DNA of 64,000 bases from Pantoea sp050157905 (lineage in GTDB: Bacteria > Pseudomonadota > Gammaproteobacteria > Enterobacterales > Enterobacteriaceae), in contig NZ_JBKIWZ010000001.1 in assembly GCF_050157905.1 (NCBI RefSeq), forward strand, positions 124,001-188,000. Direction: 5' to 3'. The notes under the pieces were generated by a model. The model had not been told where the DNA came from, made no database searches, and was given only the letters and a program-made list of their open reading frames with translations. Below, one piece after another: positions 1 through 7,812 of this stretch; position 1 is the first letter of the stretch, and every line of letters begins with the position of its first letter. The position numbers and the translations under genes are program-made.

Positions 1-23
1 CCCGCCTGCGCGAAGAGGTTGAT

Positions 24-449
24 ATGTTTTATCCGATTGCGATTGAAGCTGGTGATGACGAACACGCCTGTGGCGTCATTGTTCCTGATTTACCCGGATG
101 CTTCTCTGCTGGCGAGACGCTGGACGAAGCGATAAAAAATGCAAAAGAGGCGATTACCGGGCATATCGAACTATGCGTTGAGCCTGGCCATGCCATCCCT
201 GCCGTCTCGACGATTGAGGCGCTGGCAACGCACCCCGACTATCAGGGCTATATCTGGGCGCTGGTGGATATCGATGTGATTCGACTGCTGGGCGGCTCTG
301 AAAAAATTAACGTTACCCTGCCTGAATCCCTGATCGACAGAATCGACCGTTGCGTCGCCTCGCAACCCGAATACAAAAGTCGTTCAGGCTTTTTAGCACA
401 GGTTGCGCTTGAGCGGATTACGGCTCAGGCCAGCAGGCCTGAAAAGTAA
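24..449 (+). CDS. hicB: HicB-family antitoxin (type II toxin-antitoxin)
   Basis: 141 aa. The N-terminal half (about residues 1-55) has the HicB partial RNase-H-like fold, including VPDLPGCFSAGETLDEAIKN, which in the family binds and blocks the HicA mRNA interferase. The C-terminal part (about 95-135, INVTLPESLIDRIDR...) looks like a ribbon-helix-helix DNA-binding segment, used for autorepression. AGAGG lies just upstream of the ATG and supports this start. The partner hicA normally precedes hicB and would lie left of the window, so the pair cannot be confirmed. Without a toxin it could be an orphan HicB-like regulator. Confidence 0.8.
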   Translation: MFYPIAIEAGDDEHACGVIVPDLPGCFSAGETLDEAIKNAKEAITGHIELCVEPGHAIPAVSTIEALATHPDYQGYIWALVDIDVIRLLGGSEKINVTLPESLIDRIDRCVASQPEYKSRSGFLAQVALERITAQASRPEK

Positions 450-648
450 TTCCGCACTGCGGCTGAAAAGGCAGGAATAGCAGGAGGGTCAACGTTGCGG
501 GGCCTGTCACGCTGTTTCTGTCCGACGAAACAGCGCGCGGGGCAGGGGGAGGCCGTCCGTCTGGATAAGCTGCTAAAAAGAATGAGCAGTAACCGTGAAG
601 TCACCCCCCAGCCCACTCCGGCGTTGCTGAAAGAAAAACGGCGACTAT

Positions 649-1554
649 TCAAATCTTAACGTTTTGCTTCTCCTGCGCCACACGCTCAATAAACATCTGT
701 GCCAGCGCAGCAATGGCGCTGTTGCCAGGCAGCCTCTCTTCATTCATGTACATCACCAGCGTACTGCTGCGCCGGCGACCCTGGCGCAGCGGCAGAGGAC
801 GAAGTTCACCGCTCTCCAGCAGGGCCGCGATAGTCTGTTCCGGCAGCCAGCCATAGCCTAACTGATGCTGGACCGCTTCAATCGCTGCCGACAGCGTGGT
901 AAATGACCAGTTCTCCGCCTGCTCGCCATTCACCTCTGACTGCTGCTGTTGCTGACGATCCAGAATGGTGACACAAGGCCAGCGGGCCAGTGTGGCCGCA
1001 TCCAGCGGGGCCGGTTCGCGATGCAGCGGATGGTCGCGATGGGCGACAGCGATGAAATCGACGCTCATCAGGCTCTCACCTGCTAATGGTCCGGCGCCAT
1101 ATTGCGCCACCAGCCAGAGATCGGCCTGAGATTCTGCCAGCCTGTCCGGCGTCTCACTGCGGACGATTTCACTGAACCAGATGCGGACATGCGGATAGCG
1201 CTGCTGAAAGGTCTGCAGCACATCAAACAGCAGGGGCTTGGGCAGGGTGGCGTCGACCATCAGATCGATGCGCGAACGCTCGCCGCGCTGCAGTGCATTC
1301 GCTCTGGCCTCCAGGGCGCTGAATCCCTGCAGCAGCGGACGAACCTGAGCAAGCAGCTGATGTCCCTCCGCGCTCAATACCGCGCGACGGCCCTGTTGTT
1401 CTAACAGTGTCATCCCCAGCCGCTGCTGAAGCAGGCTAAGCTGATAGCTTAGCGATGACTGGCTGCGATGATTATTCTCTGCAGCCAGCGCGAAGCTGCC
1501 CGCATTGACCACTTCGTCCAGCAGATACCACTGCTCAAGCGTCGTTTTATACAT
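649..1554 (-). CDS. LysR-family regulator, probable regulator of padC
   Basis: 301 aa, typical LysR length. The N-terminal winged helix-turn-helix covers about residues 5-65 (LEQWYLLDEVVNAGSFALAA then SQSSLSYQLSLLQQRLG). The rest is a periplasmic-binding-protein-like effector domain, with a short glutamine run near residue 200 (DRQQQQQ). It is transcribed divergently from the phenolic acid decarboxylase gene with a 105-bp gap. This arrangement is usual for LysR proteins that activate their neighbour in response to its substrate, here probably a hydroxycinnamic acid. That link is inferred from position only. Confidence 0.85.
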   Translation of the reverse strand: MYKTTLEQWYLLDEVVNAGSFALAAENNHRSQSSLSYQLSLLQQRLGMTLLEQQGRRAVLSAEGHQLLAQVRPLLQGFSALEARANALQRGERSRIDLMVDATLPKPLLFDVLQTFQQRYPHVRIWFSEIVRSETPDRLAESQADLWLVAQYGAGPLAGESLMSVDFIAVAHRDHPLHREPAPLDAATLARWPCVTILDRQQQQQSEVNGEQAENWSFTTLSAAIEAVQHQLGYGWLPEQTIAALLESGELRPLPLRQGRRRSSTLVMYMNEERLPGNSAIAALAQMFIERVAQEKQNVKI

Positions 1555-1584
1555 GCTGTCTCATCTAAAAATTGAATGATTCAG

Positions 1585-1624
1585 CGCTAAAAATAGCGTT
1601 ATTAATCGCTTTTGCAATGCGCAA
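1585..1624. promoter_or_regulatory. Inverted repeats in the lysR-padC intergenic region
   Basis: Two short perfect inverted repeats lie in the 105-bp divergent gap: CGCTA-N4-TAGCG at 1585-1598 and TTGC-N5-GCAA at 1612-1624. Their position fits binding by the LysR protein, which commonly contacts an interrupted dyad next to the target promoter. No clear -35/-10 pair was identified. Confidence 0.4.
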
Positions 1625-1659
1625 TAATTTTCTCAACGAAAACAGAGAAGGAATAAATC

Positions 1660-2169
1660 ATGAGCACATTTGATAAACATGACCTGTCAGGCATCGTCGG
1701 CAAACATCTGGTTTATACCTATGACAACGGCTGGAACTATGAGCTTTACATTAAAAACGCCAGCACCATCGATTACCGGATTCACAGCGGCATGGTCGGT
1801 AACCGCTGGGTTAAGAATCAGCACGTCTATGTTGTGCGTCTGGCGCAGGATGTCTACAAAGTCTCCTGGACTGAGCCAACCGGCACGGATGTCAGTCTGG
1901 CCGTTAACCTGACCGACAAAATTTTCCATGGCACCATTTTCTTCCCGCGCTGGGTCATGAATAACCCTGAAAAAACAGTTTGCTTCCAGAACGATCATCT
2001 GGAGGAGATGGCAACCTTGCGCGAAGCGGGCCCGGCTTATCCTACCGAAGTCATTGATGAGTTTGCGACGCTGACCCTGATCCGCGATGTGGGTGAAAAC
2101 AACGAAAGCGTGGTGGACTGCCCGCCTGACCAACTGCCAGCCGACTGGCCAGCCAGCCTGAAAAACTAA
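1660..2169 (+). CDS. padC: Phenolic acid decarboxylase
   Basis: 169 aa, normal family length. It decarboxylates p-coumaric, ferulic and caffeic acids non-oxidatively to the corresponding vinylphenols, without a cofactor, in the cytosol, and so detoxifies plant hydroxycinnamates. The family segments are visible: GKHLVYTYDNGWNYELYIKN near the N-terminus, DYRIHSGMVGNRWV, VYKVSWTEPTGTDVSL, and HGTIFFPRWV near the middle. GAAGGA lies shortly before the ATG. It is monocistronic, with a hairpin after it and a divergent LysR gene before it. Phenolic acid detoxification fits a plant-associated bacterium. Confidence 0.93.
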   Translation: MSTFDKHDLSGIVGKHLVYTYDNGWNYELYIKNASTIDYRIHSGMVGNRWVKNQHVYVVRLAQDVYKVSWTEPTGTDVSLAVNLTDKIFHGTIFFPRWVMNNPEKTVCFQNDHLEEMATLREAGPAYPTEVIDEFATLTLIRDVGENNESVVDCPPDQLPADWPASLKN

Positions 2170-2177
2170 TCGTCCGG

Positions 2178-2205
2178 AAGAGGCCTGCGTGGCCTCTTCT
2201 GTTTA
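2178..2205 (+). terminator. Hairpin after padC
   Basis: Eight-base stem AAGAGGCC / GGCCTCTT (2178-2185 and 2191-2198) with a 5-nt loop, followed by a weak T-rich run. It lies 9 nt after the padC stop and is a plausible intrinsic terminator. Confidence 0.6.
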
Positions 2206-2588
2206 TCCGCTTCAGACGAACGTTTTGCGCTGTCTGCAAAACCGCTTCCGGTGCACTGCCCGGATTCTGAAAGTGTGCTGCCGCTGGTCGGAAACGCCTC
2301 CGGCAAACCAAACTGGCGCTGCCATCATCAGGTTATCTCCGCTGTGAATATCTGTCTGTCATCTCCTCTGCGACAAAGACTGCGCAGGTGGGTTTCTATT
2401 CCGGCAGGTTATCTATTTCACTGAATCTGTTCACCAAAAATCCCCTTTTGCGGACATGCTCACCCGCCAAATGCCCTATCCTGTGCCGCTGCGCGCCGGA
2501 AGCGTTTCGGCAGGCTCAGCGGGCAGATACGAGGGAGGGAGAAGGGCAGAATGAACGCAGGAGATCATGTTGTATTTTTGTAAACAGA
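2206..2588. other. Gene-free part of the padC-acnB interval
   Basis: No convincing gene was seen in this stretch. The long reading frame open into acnB from 2388 is an upstream extension without family similarity; AcnB proper begins at 2727. Confidence 0.5.
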
Positions 2589-2617
2589 TTAACAAACAGC
2601 CGGAATCCTGCTATTCT
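2589..2617 (+). promoter_or_regulatory. Candidate acnB promoter
   Basis: TTAACA (2589-2594), a 17-bp spacer and TATTCT (2612-2617), with an extended TG one base before the -10. It lies about 110 bp upstream of the acnB start. An AT-rich stretch with GTAAACAG and ATTAACA overlaps the -35 and could hold ArcA-type contacts, but no clean operator is seen. Confidence 0.5.
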
Positions 2618-2726
2618 GCCCTCCGCGAAACCGGGCACCTCAACCTGGACGAGAAAGGGAAGTGTGTTCTCCATAAGTGAGCAAGGTGGTCGGAAAGCCC
2701 TACATAATGAGAGCGAGGATAACGTC

Positions 2727-5324
2727 GTGCTAGAAGAATACCGTAAGCACGTTGCCGAGCGTGCTGCCCAGGGAATTGTACCTAAGCCTTTAGAGGCTTC
2801 CCAGATGGCCGCGCTGGTTGAACTGCTGAAAAATCCACCTGCGGGTGAAGAAGAATTTTTGACCGATTTGTTGGTCAACCGCGTCCCACCTGGCGTCGAT
2901 GAAGCGGCGTATGTCAAAGCCGGTTTCCTGGCGGCTGTCGCCAAAGGCGAAGCAACCTCTCCTCTGATTACTCCTGAAAAAGCGGTTGAACTGCTCGGCA
3001 CCATGCAGGGCGGCTACAACATTCATCCGCTGATCGAGGCGCTGGACGATAGCCGACTGGCCCCTGGCGCGGCGAAAGCCCTTTCCCACACGCTGCTGAT
3101 GTTCGACAACTTCTATGATGTTGAAGAGAAAGCGAAAGCGGGTAATGAATACGCGAAGCAGGTGATGAAGTCATGGGCAGAGGCCGAATGGTATCTGTCA
3201 CGCCCTGAGCTGGCGGAAAAGATCACCGTTACGGTGTTCAAAGTCACCGGCGAAACCAATACTGATGACCTCTCTCCGGCACCGGATGCCTGGTCGCGTC
3301 CCGATATCCCTCTGCATGCTCTGGCGATGCTGAAAAATGCCCGTGATGGCATCGAGCCGGACGAACCCGGCAATATCGGCCCGATCAAACAGATCGACGC
3401 GCTGAAGAGCAAAGGTTTTCCGCTGGCCTACGTCGGTGATGTGGTCGGAACCGGTTCTTCACGTAAATCCGCCACCAACTCGGTGCTGTGGTTTATGGGC
3501 GACGACATCCCGAACGTGCCAAATAAAAAAGGCGGCGGCGTGGTGCTGGGCAGCAAAATTGCACCGATCTTCTTTAACACCATGGAAGATGCGGGCGCAC
3601 TGCCGATTGAAGTGGACGTCAACAACCTGAACATGGGCGATGTCATTGACATCTATCCATTTAAAGGTGAAGTCCGCAACCACGAAACCAACGAACTGCT
3701 GGCCAGCTTCGAACTCAAAACCGAAGTGCTGATCGACGAAGTGCGTGCCGGTGGCCGTATTCCGCTGATCATTGGCCGTGGCCTGACCACCAAAGCGCGC
3801 GAGTCGCTGGGTCTGCCGCACAGCACCGTATTCCGTCAGGCGAAAGATGTTGCGGAGAGCACCCGTGGCTTCTCGCTGGCGCAGAAAATGGTTGGCCGCG
3901 CCTGTGGCGTGACCGGCGTGCGTCCGGGCGCCTATTGCGAACCGAAGATGACCTCGGTCGGCTCGCAGGATACCACCGGGCCGATGACCCGTGACGAGCT
4001 GAAAGATCTGGCTTGCCTGGGCTTCTCGACCGACCTGGTAATGCAATCCTTCTGTCACACCGCCGCCTATCCTAAGCCGGTCGATGTGAACACGCACCAC
4101 ACGCTGCCAGACTTCATCATGAACCGTGGCGGTGTCTCACTGCGTCCGGGCGACGGCATCATCCACAGCTGGCTGAACCGTATGCTGCTGCCGGATACCG
4201 TAGGCACCGGTGGTGACTCCCATACCCGTTTCCCTATCGGTATCTCTTTCCCGGCAGGTTCAGGCCTGGTGGCGTTTGCCGCCGCGACAGGCGTCATGCC
4301 GCTCGACATGCCGGAATCGGTGCTGGTGCGCTTCAAAGGTAAAATGGAGCCAGGTATCACGCTGCGCGATCTGGTTCACGCTATCCCGCTGTACGCCATC
4401 AAACAGGGCCTGCTGACCGTTGAGAAGAAAGGCAAGAAAAACATCTTCTCTGGCCGCATCCTGGAAATCGAAGGTCTGCCGGATCTGAAGGTGGAGCAGG
4501 CGTTTGAGCTGTCTGATGCGTCAGCGGAACGTTCTGCAGCGGGCTGTACCATCAAGCTGGATAAAGCGCCGATTATCGAATACCTCAACTCCAACATCGT
4601 CCTGCTGAAATGGATGATCGCAGAAGGTTACGGCGATCGCCGTACGCTGGAGCGTCGTGTTGAGAGCATGGAGAAATGGCTGGCCGATCCGCAGCTGCTG
4701 GAAGCCGATGCGGACGCGGAATATGCCGCCGTGATCGAAATCGATCTGGCCGACATCAAAGAGCCGATCCTCTGTGCGCCAAACGATCCGGACGATGCCC
4801 GTCTGCTCTCTGACGTTCAGGGTGAGAAGATCGACGAAGTGTTCATCGGCTCCTGCATGACCAACATTGGTCACTTCCGTGCCGCCGGTAAACTGCTGGA
4901 TAGCCACAAAGGCCAGCTGCCAACCCGTCTGTGGGTGGCGCCGCCAACCAAGATGGATGCGGCACAGCTGACTGAAGAGGGCTACTACAGCGTCTTCGGC
5001 AAAAGCGGTGCGCGTATCGAGATCCCGGGCTGTTCACTCTGCATGGGTAACCAGGCGCGTGTGGCAGATGGTTCGACGGTGGTTTCTACCTCGACCCGTA
5101 ACTTCCCGAACCGTCTGGGAACCGGCGCGAACGTCTATCTGGCGTCAGCCGAACTGGCCGCGGTCGCATCTCTGCTGGGCAAACTGCCTACGCCGGATGA
5201 GTATCAGCAATTCATGGCACAGGTCGATAAAACGGCCAGCGACACGTATCGCTATCTCAACTTTGACCAGCTGGCGCAGTACACCGATAAAGCTGACGGC
5301 GTGATTTTCCAGACTGCGGTCTGA
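2727..5324 (+). CDS. acnB: Aconitate hydratase B
   Basis: 865 aa from the GTG at 2727, the same length as E. coli AcnB. GAGG lies 9 nt upstream and the protein begins VLEEYRKHVAERAA. It interconverts citrate and isocitrate through cis-aconitate in the TCA cycle and in the family also acts as an iron-responsive mRNA-binding apo-protein. Order: N-terminal HEAT-like domain, swivel domain (GDVVGTGSSRKSATNS), then the [4Fe-4S] domain. Cluster cysteines are visible in GSCMTNIGHFR and in IPGCSLCMGNQARV. The gene is monocistronic, with a strong terminator. Very close to the E. coli protein. Confidence 0.98.
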   Translation: MLEEYRKHVAERAAQGIVPKPLEASQMAALVELLKNPPAGEEEFLTDLLVNRVPPGVDEAAYVKAGFLAAVAKGEATSPLITPEKAVELLGTMQGGYNIHPLIEALDDSRLAPGAAKALSHTLLMFDNFYDVEEKAKAGNEYAKQVMKSWAEAEWYLSRPELAEKITVTVFKVTGETNTDDLSPAPDAWSRPDIPLHALAMLKNARDGIEPDEPGNIGPIKQIDALKSKGFPLAYVGDVVGTGSSRKSATNSVLWFMGDDIPNVPNKKGGGVVLGSKIAPIFFNTMEDAGALPIEVDVNNLNMGDVIDIYPFKGEVRNHETNELLASFELKTEVLIDEVRAGGRIPLIIGRGLTTKARESLGLPHSTVFRQAKDVAESTRGFSLAQKMVGRACGVTGVRPGAYCEPKMTSVGSQDTTGPMTRDELKDLACLGFSTDLVMQSFCHTAAYPKPVDVNTHHTLPDFIMNRGGVSLRPGDGIIHSWLNRMLLPDTVGTGGDSHTRFPIGISFPAGSGLVAFAAATGVMPLDMPESVLVRFKGKMEPGITLRDLVHAIPLYAIKQGLLTVEKKGKKNIFSGRILEIEGLPDLKVEQAFELSDASAERSAAGCTIKLDKAPIIEYLNSNIVLLKWMIAEGYGDRRTLERRVESMEKWLADPQLLEADADAEYAAVIEIDLADIKEPILCAPNDPDDARLLSDVQGEKIDEVFIGSCMTNIGHFRAAGKLLDSHKGQLPTRLWVAPPTKMDAAQLTEEGYYSVFGKSGARIEIPGCSLCMGNQARVADGSTVVSTSTRNFPNRLGTGANVYLASAELAAVASLLGKLPTPDEYQQFMAQVDKTASDTYRYLNFDQLAQYTDKADGVIFQTAV

Positions 5325-5347
5325 TTCTTCACCCGACAGCATGCGAG

Positions 5348-5373
5348 AAGGGGCGATGATTCGCCCCTTTTTT
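5348..5373 (+). terminator. Rho-independent terminator after acnB
   Basis: Nine-base stem AAGGGGCGA / TCGCCCCTT with a TGAT loop, followed by a T run; 23 nt after the acnB stop. Confidence 0.9.
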
Positions 5374-5514
5374 ACGTCTGGCGATCGGACTGCGGCACGA
5401 TCAAAAGCTGGATTTCGCCAGACAGCCTGTAATAATGCGCGACGTGTCACACTTTGCTGCAGAAGCAGCACGGACACTTATCAGGTGACGCGACGACGTT
5501 GAGAGGAACGGGCG

Positions 5515-5895
5515 ATGGAATATGAATTTTTACGCGATGTGACCGGACAGATTAAAGTCCGCATGTCGATGGATCATGAAGCGGTCGGCCACTGGTTCAA
5601 CGAAGAGGTCAGCAACGATCCGGGCCTGCTGGATGAAGTGGAGGCCGCCATTGAAGATGTGAAAGGCAGCGTGCGTCAGTGGCAGCGCATCGGCAGCGAG
5701 TACACCATTCTGCTGGATGAAGAAGAGGTGATGATCCGCGCTAACCTGCTGGCACTGGAAGATGATGGCATGGAGGAGGGGATGAACTATTACGACGAAG
5801 AGAGCCTCTCGTTCTGCGGCATTGAAGACTTCCTGCTGGTGATCGCCGCCTATCGCCAGTTCGTTAATCAGTACGGTAAGCCAGTCCGGCAATGA
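5515..5895 (+). CDS. yacL: YacL family protein (UPF0231)
   Basis: 126 aa, an acidic cytosolic protein of unknown function. It matches E. coli YacL along its length (MEYEFLRDVTGQIKVRMSM... then GIEDFLLVIAAYRQFV), and acnB-yacL adjacency is the E. coli order. No signal peptide, membrane segment or catalytic motif was seen. GAGGAAC lies upstream of the ATG. A GC-rich hairpin separates it from the convergent SDR gene. Confidence 0.93.
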   Translation: MEYEFLRDVTGQIKVRMSMDHEAVGHWFNEEVSNDPGLLDEVEAAIEDVKGSVRQWQRIGSEYTILLDEEEVMIRANLLALEDDGMEEGMNYYDEESLSFCGIEDFLLVIAAYRQFVNQYGKPVRQ

Positions 5896-5897
5896 CA

Positions 5898-5921
5898 GCC
5901 GGGCGACCTGGGTCACCCGGC
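5898..5921. terminator. Hairpin between convergent yacL and SDR gene
   Basis: Near-perfect GC-rich dyad of about 11 bases per arm (GCCGGGCGACC / GGTCACCCGGC, one wobble pair) in the 33-nt gap between the two stop codons. There is no T tract, so its use as a terminator for either strand is uncertain. Confidence 0.45.
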
Positions 5922-5928
5922 CTGTGCG

Positions 5929-6612
5929 CTAACTCAGCGACGCGCCGCCGCACATTACCAGCTGCTGACCGGTGATCGCCGCCGCCGCCGGGGAGAGCAG
6001 GAAATCGACCAGTCCGGCGACCTCCTCCGGCTGAATGTAGCGGCCGATTGGCGGCAGGCGGGGCGGCGAACTTGCCCGGCCCGGCTGCTGCAGCATCGGG
6101 GTTTCGGTGGCACCAGGCGCCACGATATTTGCCGTGATGCCGCGCGGTGCCAGCTCTGCGGCCCAGCTACGGACCATGCCGATCATCGCCGACTTGGTCG
6201 CCACATACTGACTGCGGCCCGCCGCGCCGCCTGACGTGCGACTCCCCAGCAGCACGATCCTGCCACCCGTCTGCATCTGCGGCGCAAAGTGATTCGCCAG
6301 CTGTTCAGCGGCGGCAACATGCAGCCGCCACAGGCGTGCGCTGGCCTCGCCGTCCAGCTCGCCCAGCGGCGCGGCCTGCATCATGCCTGCTGCGTGAACC
6401 ACCGCCTGCGGCACGGGCAGCTTCACCAGTAATGCCTGCAATGCCGCGCTGTCGCTGATATCGACCTGATGACTCTGCCAGCCGCTCTCTGCCCGATTGA
6501 TGGCCGAGCGGCCGAGGCCGACTACATGCCAGCCGGCACTGAGCAAGCGATCGGCGATCGCCTGACCGATGCCGGAACTGGCCCCGGTCACCAGCGCCAT
6601 TCGCGCGATCAC
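5929..6612 (-). CDS. SDR-family NAD(P)-dependent oxidoreductase
   Basis: 227 aa with a Rossmann fold. TGASSGIG is at residues 9-16, the HAAG variant of the NNAG motif at 73-76, and the catalytic Ser/Tyr/Lys set is S124 (or S127), Y136, K140 (YVATK). The usual structural Asn of the classical tetrad appears to be His98 (RLHVAA). The GTG start at 6612 is chosen because GGGAGG lies 6 nt upstream; the GTGA overlaps the stop of the preceding sialidase-like gene. It is last in a five-gene leftward unit. It probably oxidises or reduces a sugar-acid intermediate; the substrate is unknown. Confidence 0.85.
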   Translation of the reverse strand: MIARMALVTGASSGIGQAIADRLLSAGWHVVGLGRSAINRAESGWQSHQVDISDSAALQALLVKLPVPQAVVHAAGMMQAAPLGELDGEASARLWRLHVAAAEQLANHFAPQMQTGGRIVLLGSRTSGGAAGRSQYVATKSAMIGMVRSWAAELAPRGITANIVAPGATETPMLQQPGRASSPPRLPPIGRYIQPEEVAGLVDFLLSPAAAAITGQQLVMCGGASLS

Positions 6613-7811
6613 GCGTCACCTCCCTGCACCCAGGACTCCTCAACCCGCACATACTTAATCGCCTGACGATACCAGGTGTAGGCAATATGCAGTTCGCCGT
6701 TAACGCCCTGCTTGATGCTGGGGTAGGAGAATTCGCGGTTCAGCTTCTGCTGAGAGTTATTGGTCATGCAGTAACCATCGCCCTCATCCAGATTGCGCTG
6801 CAGCGGCCAGCTTTTACCGCCATCCGTGGAGATCGCCAGCGTCATCGGTGCGCGTGGCGCGCCCCAGAAGGCGGTACGACCGCTCTGCACGATCGGTGCG
6901 GCGGCGACCGCCATGTCACTTTCTCCCATCTCTTCATCATCTTCGATCTCATCATACAGCGACAGACGCCGCTCGCTGGCCCCTTCTGCGCTCATGGCGT
7001 TGAACACCAGCGCCAGATGACCGTTGCGCAGTGTGGTGACCTGAATAGAGGAGTTGTTGTTGGGCAGCGACAGCGGCTCAGGTGCGCTCCAGCTCTCACC
7101 CTGATCGACGGAGCGGCTCTGATAAATATGGTCGGCCCAGCGGCTGCGGTAGAGCGCCAGCAGGGAGCCATCCTCCAGCAGCGTAACGTTCATGTGCACG
7201 CAGCCGGTGCTGTCAGGCACGCTGACATCGCGCCAGCTGCGGCCCTTATCTTCCGAGATTTTTACCGCGCTGACATCATAGCTGCCGACCCATTTTTCTC
7301 CGGGAGGCGTCAGGCAGTAAAAGACCGGCAGCAGCCAGTTGCCGTTGGGCAGCACCACGATCGGCTGGCGAATAAAGGTGCCGGGCTTATCCAGCAGGGT
7401 ACGGATTTCACCCCAGCTCTGACCCAGATCGTGAGACTGGCGATAGCGGACAATCGCCGTGTCCTGATTGCCCGACTTCTGCGCCGTCCAGAGCAGCCAC
7501 AGTACCTGGTCGGGATCGAGGAACAGCACCGGGTTCTGTTCTGAGCGACCCGGATCGTCAGAGAGTTTCTCTGCATCGCTCCAGCGGTCGCTGCCTTTTT
7601 TCAGCCGCGAGCACCAGACGGAGATATCGGCGATCCCCTCCTGTGTGCCGCCAAACCAGACGCAAAGCAGATCGCCATCGGGCAGCGGCAGCAGATTGGC
7701 CGCATGGTTCTGCGGGCAGGAGGAGGGCAGCATCGCAATCTGCTGCGCCCTGTCCTGCGGGTGCGGCGCGAGCTGGCCGGTGCGTTCAGCGGTGACGGTT
7801 TCCTGAGTCAT
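6609..7811 (-). CDS. Sialidase-fold (BNR/Asp-box) protein, cytosolic
   Basis: 400 aa from the ATG at 7811, one base after the symporter stop (TAATATG) with GGAG upstream; an upstream extension inside the symporter gene is unlikely to be used. Four Asp boxes of the S-x-D-x-G-x-(S/x)-W type sit at residues 126-133, 186-193, 234-241 and 328-335, indicating a six-bladed BNR propeller. There is no signal peptide and no FRIP motif, so it is not a classical secreted sialidase. Neighbours (aldolase, dehydrogenases, symporter) suggest it works on an imported glycoside, lactone or sugar acid inside the cell. Whether it is a hydrolase, an isomerase or a binding protein cannot be told. Confidence 0.8.
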   Translation of the reverse strand: MTQETVTAERTGQLAPHPQDRAQQIAMLPSSCPQNHAANLLPLPDGDLLCVWFGGTQEGIADISVWCSRLKKGSDRWSDAEKLSDDPGRSEQNPVLFLDPDQVLWLLWTAQKSGNQDTAIVRYRQSHDLGQSWGEIRTLLDKPGTFIRQPIVVLPNGNWLLPVFYCLTPPGEKWVGSYDVSAVKISEDKGRSWRDVSVPDSTGCVHMNVTLLEDGSLLALYRSRWADHIYQSRSVDQGESWSAPEPLSLPNNNSSIQVTTLRNGHLALVFNAMSAEGASERRLSLYDEIEDDEEMGESDMAVAAAPIVQSGRTAFWGAPRAPMTLAISTDGGKSWPLQRNLDEGDGYCMTNNSQQKLNREFSYPSIKQGVNGELHIAYTWYRQAIKYVRVEESWVQGGDA

Positions 7812-7812
7812 A

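Noticed and set aside
2388..2726. AcnB reading frame extended upstream by 113 residues
   Set aside because: The extension has no similarity to AcnB, while GTG at 2727 has a ribosome site and gives the exact E. coli length.
6687..7544. 285-aa open frame opposite the sialidase-like gene
   Set aside because: Lies wholly antisense to a well-supported gene, with His/Gln/Arg-rich composition typical of shadow frames in GC-rich DNA.
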